Below are positions 58,566-64,000 of a DNA stretch of 64,000 nucleotides, one piece after another (positions within the stretch are counted from its first letter, which is position 1; every line of letters starts with the position of its first letter). The notes under the pieces are model-generated. The model had not been told where the DNA came from and did not search any database. It saw only the letters and a list, made by a program, of their open reading frames with translations. The position numbers and the translations under genes are program-made. This DNA comes from a bacterium (GTDB lineage Bacteria > Myxococcota_A > Bradymonadia > UBA7976 > UBA1532), in the NCBI GenBank assembly GCA_030427205.1, contig JAUHXC010000002.1:310001-374000 (forward strand). Direction: 5' to 3'.

Positions 58566-59873
58566 TCAATCCCCCGCTGCGACGAAGGGGGTGGCGAACT
58601 TGGGGTCGTCGGTCATGCGCTTGTCGGTCAACGTGCGCAAGAAAGCGAGCAGCTGCCGCTTCTCGTTGGGCGTCATGTTCAGCTGGGCGATGACCTGCCC
58701 GTCGCGCACGCCGAAGGGCAGCCCCAGGTTCGGGTGGGGCTGGATGCCGTCGCTGTAGTGATCGATCACCTCTTCGAGCGTGCCGAAGCGCCCGTCGTGC
58801 ATATAGGGCGCGCGCAGCTCGATGTTGCGCAGGCTGGGCACCTTGAAGAGCGCGTCGTGCTGCGGCAGGCCCGTCACCTCACCATAGCCCGGATCCTCCG
58901 AGACCGCGTCGAGGCCGTCGTTGGTCGCCTCGATGCCGATGAAGGCCTCGCCCTCGTGGCAGAAGAAGCAGCCGAAGCCGCCCAGCGGCGGGGGCATCAC
59001 GAAGAGGAACTTCCCCTGGTTCTCGTCGTCGGTGAAGTTGGGGAACGGCTGGCTGCGATCGTCGACCATGGCACGGCCGACGTCGTAGCGGCTGGTGTAG
59101 CTGACCATGCTGCGCACGAACTGGGCGATGGCCTTGCCGACGCGGTCGGCGGTGATCTCCGGGTCGCCGAACGCGGCTTCGAAGAGCGCCGGGTAGTAAT
59201 CGCCGGCCCGAACCCGCGCCACGAGTCCGTCGAGGGTCATGCCCATCTCGATCGGATCCTGAAACGGCATCAGCGCCTGCTCTTCGAGGGTCTCGGCCCG
59301 CTGATCCCAGAAGAAGCGCCCGTTGCGGTAGAAGCGGGCGTTGGTCAGGCCCATCGAGTGGCGCTCGGTCTGGCCGCCGTCGAAGCCGACGCTGAAGACC
59401 CGCTCGTCGCTGAAGCCGTACTCCGACTTGTGGCACGACGCGCAGGCGACGGTGCGGTTGGCGCTGAGGTTCGCGTCGTAGAACAGCACCCGCCCCAGGG
59501 TCGCGCCGTGATCGGTCGTCGGGTTGTCGGCCGGCGTATTGTCGTCGAGGATCGCCGCCCGCTGCGCCCGGAAGCCGAGGGTCTCGACCATGTAGTGCTG
59601 CGGCAGATCGGGCGCGGCGTAGTTGTACGGGCTCTCGGGCAGGTTCAACGTCGCGGTGTACGGCATCTCCGCGGGCTCGACCGCAGCGTCGATCATGGCG
59701 TCGACCATCGCGTCCGGCGCCATGTCGGGCTCGGGTAGCTCGGCGGCGTCGGGCTCGGGCATCATATCGGGCTCGCCCACCACGATCGGGGTCGAGTCGT
59801 CGATCGTCTCGCCGCACCCGAACGCCAGGGCGGTCACCAGCCCGAGGGCGGCCAGGGTCTCTCCGCGCAGCAT
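58566..59873 (-). CDS. MauG/CcpA-like di-heme cytochrome c peroxidase lipoprotein
   Basis: 435 residues. Lipobox Ala-Phe-Gly-Cys20, an Asp/Glu/Met/Pro-rich spacer of about 60 residues (MMPEPDAAELPEPDMAPD), then a di-heme peroxidase core with the two CxxCH sites CASCHK (about residue 158) and CFFCHE (about 305), LFYDANLSANRTVAC, MQDPIEMG-type FQDPIEMGM and PYMHDGRF. Homologues reduce H2O2 or oxidise protein side chains in the periplasm. Here it should be anchored in the outer membrane by its lipid. GAGGAG marks the start. Confidence 0.9.
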   Translation of the reverse strand: MLRGETLAALGLVTALAFGCGETIDDSTPIVVGEPDMMPEPDAAELPEPDMAPDAMVDAMIDAAVEPAEMPYTATLNLPESPYNYAAPDLPQHYMVETLGFRAQRAAILDDNTPADNPTTDHGATLGRVLFYDANLSANRTVACASCHKSEYGFSDERVFSVGFDGGQTERHSMGLTNARFYRNGRFFWDQRAETLEEQALMPFQDPIEMGMTLDGLVARVRAGDYYPALFEAAFGDPEITADRVGKAIAQFVRSMVSYTSRYDVGRAMVDDRSQPFPNFTDDENQGKFLFVMPPPLGGFGCFFCHEGEAFIGIEATNDGLDAVSEDPGYGEVTGLPQHDALFKVPSLRNIELRAPYMHDGRFGTLEEVIDHYSDGIQPHPNLGLPFGVRDGQVIAQLNMTPNEKRQLLAFLRTLTDKRMTDDPKFATPFVAAGD

Positions 59874-59944
59874 CTTCGCTCCTCTCGCTCCGTTCCCCGG
59901 CGCGGTTGTACCGAAAGGCGCGAGGCGAGAACAGAGGGCGACGC

Positions 59945-61339
59945 TCAGTTCAATCGGCCGGGGCTGCCATCGGCTACGCGCCATACGGCGTCGGGCGCAT
60001 CCCGGGCCAGTGTTCGGCCCCGCGGCGTATCGCCGTCTTCCCGCACGCCGAGATCGACGCTCGTCATGCCGGCCGCCGCGCCGTCCTCCGCCGTCAGCGT
60101 GCCCTCCCAACTCCAGAAGCCCACCGTGCGCCCGTCGGGATCGACCAGCGCGACCCCGTCGGCGCCGCCGTTCTGCAGACCGCGGATCCAGAAGGCGCGG
60201 GCCCCACGGCCGCTCTCTTCGTAGGGCAGCGCGCCGTCCAGGGGCACCGCGGCGTAGACCCGGCCGTCCCGTCCGTTGTAGCCCAGCAGCCACCAGCCCC
60301 TCAGATCGGTGCCGGCGGCCCCGGAGACCTCGACGAACTCGTCGACGTCGGCCCCGGCGTTGTCGTAGTGCAGCTCGCTGATCCAGGGGGCCTCGTCCGG
60401 CGACCGGCCGCAGGCGTCGGCGAAGACGCACTCGGCCCAGGCGGGCTGATCGACGAAGGGGTTCCGGTTGCCCTGATACGCCGCGATGACGTCGTTGCGG
60501 GCCCGCTCCCGCGCATCGGGCGGGTCGAGGCGATGCCACTCCAGCAGCACCGAGCGCAGGCCCATGTAGGCCACGTCGATGTTCTCGCGGGTATTCGACG
60601 CGGCGATCAGCGCCCGATCGTCGGTGAGGATGAGGTCCGGCTCGCTGACCCCCGTCGCGCCGTGGCGGCTGCCGTCGTAGCGCACGTCGAGATAGAACAG
60701 CGCCCGCGCCACGTCGCCCCGCCGTGCGTGCCACACCTCCCAGCCGCCGTCGGCGCCGCGCGCGTCGTCGATATAGTTGGTCCCCTGCCCCGCCGCCGTC
60801 GGCCGGGCCTCGCAGTCGGCGGCGGTGCACCAGTCGAACGGCCGGTTGCCGCGCGAGCGGTTGTAGCCCGAGTCGGCGATGAACAGGGCGTGCCCGTCGG
60901 TGTAGGGCATGTTGCCGGCGTGGTCGTCGGGGAACCCGTACGACTTGGGCCAGGCGTGCTCACGATCGTAGTCGCCATAGCCGCCGCCGAGCGCCCGCTG
61001 AACCCGGTTCAGGTAGAGGTCGCGCACATATCCGGCGCGACCCGGCTCGGCGTCCGCCGCTTCGAGCATCACCCAGGTGTCGGTCCCGCGGCGGCGGTTG
61101 TAGGTCACCCGACGGTGGTCGTCGATGATCCGGTGCAGGCTGCGGCGCAGCGCGCCCGGATCGTGCGGCTCGACGGCGTCGTAGTAGCCCGCCGGCGGGC
61201 CGCATTCGAGCACCACGCCCACCGCTTGCGCCTCGCACGCGCTCTTCAAGCTCGGCCCGTCGGCCGACGCCGGCAGCGGCGGATCGGCGCAGGCGACGAG
61301 CAGCGGCAGGGCGATCAGCGCGACGCGGGCGACAGCCAT
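59945..61339 (-). CDS. Endonuclease I fused to a lamin-tail domain, lipoprotein
   Basis: 464 residues. Lipobox Leu-Leu-Val-Ala-Cys17. Residues 60-320 are an EndA/NucM-type endonuclease I: YDREHAWPKSYGFPDD (catalytic His and metal ligands), NYIDDARGADGGWEVW, and the late NRNPFVDQPAWAECVF. From about 340 there is a lamin-tail (LTD) domain: ISELHYDNAGADVDEFVEVSG, WWLLGYNG, FWSWEGT. Such proteins cut DNA outside the cell, for nutrition or biofilm turnover. GTGAGGT stands before the start. Probably co-transcribed with the peroxidase gene, 71 bases away. Confidence 0.88.
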   Translation of the reverse strand: MAVARVALIALPLLVACADPPLPASADGPSLKSACEAQAVGVVLECGPPAGYYDAVEPHDPGALRRSLHRIIDDHRRVTYNRRRGTDTWVMLEAADAEPGRAGYVRDLYLNRVQRALGGGYGDYDREHAWPKSYGFPDDHAGNMPYTDGHALFIADSGYNRSRGNRPFDWCTAADCEARPTAAGQGTNYIDDARGADGGWEVWHARRGDVARALFYLDVRYDGSRHGATGVSEPDLILTDDRALIAASNTRENIDVAYMGLRSVLLEWHRLDPPDARERARNDVIAAYQGNRNPFVDQPAWAECVFADACGRSPDEAPWISELHYDNAGADVDEFVEVSGAAGTDLRGWWLLGYNGRDGRVYAAVPLDGALPYEESGRGARAFWIRGLQNGGADGVALVDPDGRTVGFWSWEGTLTAEDGAAAGMTSVDLGVREDGDTPRGRTLARDAPDAVWRVADGSPGRLN

Positions 61340-61650
61340 GGGGACCTCACGGGCTGTGGAGTCGAGTTCACCGGGCGCGTGACTCAGAGAGCAAGCTCCG
61401 GGCCAGCGATCGCGGCGCGGCTGAGCCCCGGGCGGCGGCATTCTGCCGTCGTACCGGCGAGACCGCGGCAGCACACCGTGGCGCGGGTGTCCCGCAGGCA
61501 GCGTGCCGCTGCTGGCCTGCGGCAGAATTTCGACGCCGGGTCGAGACGCCCGGTGCAGTCGCTCACCCCGTTCGTGTTATGAATGGTGAGTGTCGGCAGC
61601 GCGGGGAGCGCTGATCTGGCCTACGGGATCCGAACAGGGGGAACAGGCGG
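61340..61650 (+). other. Intergenic region of 311 bases between divergent lipoprotein genes
   Basis: This is the only long stretch without a gene. It contains a strong imperfect hairpin (see 61492-61522), a small one at 61436-61448 (CGGCA-ttc-TGCCG), and ATTCTGCCG at 61440-61448 repeated in inverted form at 61520-61528. Near the plus-strand gene, TGT-TATGAA (61575-61583) is a possible extended -10 for the giant Cys-rich gene. Nothing else is seen. Confidence 0.5.
61492..61522 (+). other. Imperfect inverted repeat / hairpin
   Basis: CCGCAGGCAGC pairs with GCTG-G-CCTGCGG through an eight-base loop, eleven pairs and one bulged G. It lies upstream of both divergent genes, so it could be a regulator-binding palindrome or an attenuating RNA structure. 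Confidence 0.4.
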
Positions 61651-64000
61651 ATGCGAAGCACCGGTGTCCTGATCGCGATTGTCGGCGTGCTGGCGTCGAT
61701 GGGCTGCACGTCCGAACCGACCATCGTGGAGGTCGGCCTCGATATCGACCTCGCGCCTTGCCTCGGCGCCATCGACTCAGTCGGCATCGGGGATCGGGAC
61801 GGCGGTCAGCAGCCCGTCGAGAGCACCTGCCGCGACAACCTCGACGTCACGGTGGCGGACGCGACGGTCAATACCTGCCTCGTGATGCGCGAGCTGGTCG
61901 ATGGCAGCATCGCGCAGCGACTGCCGCTGCAGTGGTCGGACGGGCAGCTCCTCAAGCCTTTCCCCGAGCGACTCGTCGACCTGCCGTCGGGCCGGCGGCT
62001 GGAGGCGTCGCTCTTCTTCCTCGCGGTCGGCGACGAGACCGGGGCGGTCTGCGACGGCCTCGAGGTCGATTCGGCCTGCGAAGGCGACACCGACTGCGTG
62101 CTCAAGCTGCATCAGGACGAGGTCACGCCGCTGGCCGATGGCGGGACGGTCTTCGACTTCACCGGGCCCGACGGACGCTGCAACGCGGCGACCGGCGACG
62201 CCTTCGGCTCGGCGTCGGTCGAGGTCTGCGACGGCATGGACAACGACTGCGACCGGGTGGTCGACGAGGGGATCCCCGGCGTCGGCGACCGCTGCGAAGA
62301 CGGCGTCGGCGCCTGCAATGTCGTGGGCGAGCAGGTCTGCGACCCGGCCGCGCGCCAGGTCGTCTGCAACGCCATGCCCGGTCAGCCGCGCGCCGACGAA
62401 GACTGTCCGGCGGGCGACGAGACCTGCTGTGACGGGATCGACGACGACTGCGACGGCGCCGTCGACGAGAACATCGCGTGCAGCCCCTGCGCCGACGACG
62501 CCGAATGCGCCGACAACGTCGCCGGTCAGCAGTGCGTCGAGGGGCGGTGCCGGTTGTGTGATCCCAACGACCACGCGGGCTGCGCCGACACCGAGCTGTG
62601 CTGCGGCGTCGGCGGCGCGTTCGGCTGCGAGCCGGTCTCGTTCGGCCCGGCGGACGGCGAGCAGTGCGCCGCCTGCGGCACGCCCTGCGCGGTGGTCCGC
62701 GACGGTGAGTCGCTCGCGAACGCCGACAACTGCACCGATCGCACGTGCCAGTGCGGGTTCGGCCCGGCCTGCGCCGATCCCAGCCCGTTCTGCGTCGGCG
62801 GCGCCTGCCTCGAGTGCCTGGGCAATGACGACTGCGAAGCGAACGAGCTGTGCTGCGACGGCCGCTGCGAGCCGACGGGCCCCGAGACCCAATGCGACGC
62901 CTGCGGCGAACCGTGCGATGTGGCGGTCTCGAACCGCTGCGTCGACCGCCAGTGCCGCTGCGGCGAAGCCGAGCAGTGCGTCGGCGCGCGCGCCGCGTGC
63001 ATCGCCAACTCGGCGTGCGACGACGACCCGGGCAACCCGGCCTGCTCGCCGCGCAGCTTCGAGTGCGAAGAGTGCTTCGCCGATCTCGACTGTCAGGAAG
63101 ACGGCGACGCCAGCCCCGAGCCGGCGTGTGTCGATCGCCAATGCCGCGAGTGCAAGTCCGATGACGACCGCTTCTGCGCCGGCCCGTCGGCGGCCGATGG
63201 GCGCCCCGAGTGCGTGATCAACGACTGCTTCGAGTGCGACCGGCGCAACCACGACGGCTGCGCCGAGGACGGCGACGCGCCGTTCTGCGACGTCGACCAG
63301 AATACGTGCCGCCAGTGCCGTGACGACGCCGAGTGCCAGTCGCGGCCCGGCGACCTGAACCAATGCGTCCAAGGGCGTTGCGTGGTCTGCGATCCCGAGA
63401 CCTACGAAGGCTGCCCCGATCCCGAGAGCCCGATCTGCGATCGCGGCTCGCTGACCTGCCAGCCGTGCCAGACGACTGAGCAATGCAACGCGAACAACGA
63501 GCCCGACGACCTCGAGACCGAATGCGTCGAGGGCCAGTGCCGCGGCTGCAACCCCGACGGCAACCAGGGCTGCGGCTCGATCGGGCCGACCCCGATCTGC
63601 AATCCCGACACCCTCGTCTGCCGCGGCTGCGCCGGTGACGACGAATGCCCCAGCGTCGCGCCCGGCTCCGCCGAGGACGCCGATCGCGACGGCGACGGCC
63701 CGATCGCCCCGGCAAGCGCCAGCCCGTTCTGCGTCGACCGCCAGTGCCGGGAGTGCAACCCCGACAGCCACGGCGGCTGCGATCAGGAGGGCCCGCGGCC
63801 CATCTGCCGCGCCGGTGACTGCCGAGCCTGCGAGCGGGACGCCAACTGCCTCGAGCGGCCCGGCAACCTCGACCAGTGCATCCCCGATGGCCCGGCCGCG
63901 GGTCTGTGCAAGCTGTGCGACCCGGCGGACAACGCGGGCTGTGATGATCCCGCCGCGCCGGTGTGCGATCCGCAGACCTTCACGTGCGTGGGCTGCGCGG
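61651..64000 (+). CDS. Giant Cys-rich, MopE-like lipoprotein (3' end outside the window)
   Basis: 783 codons open to the window edge. Signal peptide with lipobox Ser-Met-Gly-Cys19 (Met at -2 is a little unusual). Residues 20-185 are a folded region with few Cys. Two MopE-type motifs follow, CDGMDNDCDRVVDEG (about 194) and CDGIDDDCDGAVDEN (about 260). From there on the protein is a long array of units of roughly 55-65 residues, of the form C-N/D-P-x4-G-C ... P-x-C-D ... C-x2-C-x2-D-x-[EQ]-C ... QCV-x-G-x-C-x2-C. I count 98 Cys, one in eight residues. Likely surface-exposed with many disulfides and metal sites, with MopE (copper binding) as the best described relative of the motif. Confidence 0.8.
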   Translation, partial: MRSTGVLIAIVGVLASMGCTSEPTIVEVGLDIDLAPCLGAIDSVGIGDRDGGQQPVESTCRDNLDVTVADATVNTCLVMRELVDGSIAQRLPLQWSDGQLLKPFPERLVDLPSGRRLEASLFFLAVGDETGAVCDGLEVDSACEGDTDCVLKLHQDEVTPLADGGTVFDFTGPDGRCNAATGDAFGSASVEVCDGMDNDCDRVVDEGIPGVGDRCEDGVGACNVVGEQVCDPAARQVVCNAMPGQPRADEDCPAGDETCCDGIDDDCDGAVDENIACSPCADDAECADNVAGQQCVEGRCRLCDPNDHAGCADTELCCGVGGAFGCEPVSFGPADGEQCAACGTPCAVVRDGESLANADNCTDRTCQCGFGPACADPSPFCVGGACLECLGNDDCEANELCCDGRCEPTGPETQCDACGEPCDVAVSNRCVDRQCRCGEAEQCVGARAACIANSACDDDPGNPACSPRSFECEECFADLDCQEDGDASPEPACVDRQCRECKSDDDRFCAGPSAADGRPECVINDCFECDRRNHDGCAEDGDAPFCDVDQNTCRQCRDDAECQSRPGDLNQCVQGRCVVCDPETYEGCPDPESPICDRGSLTCQPCQTTEQCNANNEPDDLETECVEGQCRGCNPDGNQGCGSIGPTPICNPDTLVCRGCAGDDECPSVAPGSAEDADRDGDGPIAPASASPFCVDRQCRECNPDSHGGCDQEGPRPICRAGDCRACERDANCLERPGNLDQCIPDGPAAGLCKLCDPADNAGCDDPAAPVCDPQTFTCVGCA

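Noticed and set aside
61901..63217. 438-codon open frame inside the Cys-rich gene in another frame
   Set aside because: It gives an Arg/Ser/Ala-rich product without motifs. The frame from 61651 holds regular Cys patterns and a lipobox and stays open to the edge.

Overview
The window is about 64 kb of very GC-rich, densely coding DNA. The encoded proteins point to a Gram-negative, two-membrane bacterium of the Myxococcota/Bradymonadota ('deltaproteobacterial') kind. The evidence is at least ten lipobox proteins, an outer-membrane barrel ending in Phe, MopE-like CDGxDxDCDG motifs, thrombospondin type-3 (TSP3) calcium repeats, Cys-rich giant lipoproteins, multi-PAS histidine kinases and housekeeping enzymes of proteobacterial type. 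This placement is an inference; no rRNA gene is present to fix it. I see no tRNA, rRNA, CRISPR array, insertion sequence or prophage. About 51 genes are supported. Only one stretch over 300 bases (61340-61650) lacks a gene.

Layout. 1-6.8 kb: the 3' end of an adenosine deaminase gene, a barrel protein with a histone-H1-like basic linker, a two-gene envelope module (TM protein plus small lipoprotein), a LysM/M74 murein endopeptidase, an NhaC antiporter and two unknowns. 6.9-15.5 kb: a membrane-tethered NYN-nuclease-like protein, a nucleotidyltransferase fused to a 2-deoxy-scyllo-inosose-synthase-like cyclase followed by an SDR, a permuted ferredoxin-flavoprotein with a 45-residue membrane microprotein, a DUF5690-like carrier and an alpha/beta hydrolase. 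15.5-24.9 kb: a second copy of the two-gene envelope module joined to a GNAT-like protein, a tiny zinc-finger-like protein and two tandem hybrid histidine kinases. 24.9-32.6 kb: exonuclease III, a GH113-like glycosidase, a run of secreted or lipoprotein genes, a DUF429 protein and YheU.

32.6-41.4 kb holds the most striking locus: a 1427-residue TSP3-repeat lipoprotein translationally coupled to a 1327-residue collagen-like/fibrinogen-like protein, with a coiled-coil lipoprotein gene transcribed divergently from an unusually AT-rich intergenic region. 41.4-50 kb is core metabolism and chaperones: thioesterase, DnaJ/CbpA, a lone E1-alpha with aroC, and icd-sucC-sucD. 50-55.9 kb: a dCache/HAMP histidine kinase, a HEAT protein, a MutT-like Nudix enzyme, an MltD-like transglycosylase, an isolated FliN with a FliM-like N-terminal peptide, and a cupin. 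55.9-61.4 kb: an XPB-Bax1 helicase-nuclease pair downstream of a MauG-like di-heme peroxidase lipoprotein and an endonuclease I-lamin-tail lipoprotein. From 61651 to the edge runs the start of a giant Cys-rich lipoprotein.

Regulation. Several genes are preceded by extended -10 elements of the form TGC-TAnnnT. In three cases the element lies only 7-8 nt before the start codon, suggesting leaderless transcripts. Translational coupling by ATGA, TGATG or short overlaps is common and helps define operons.
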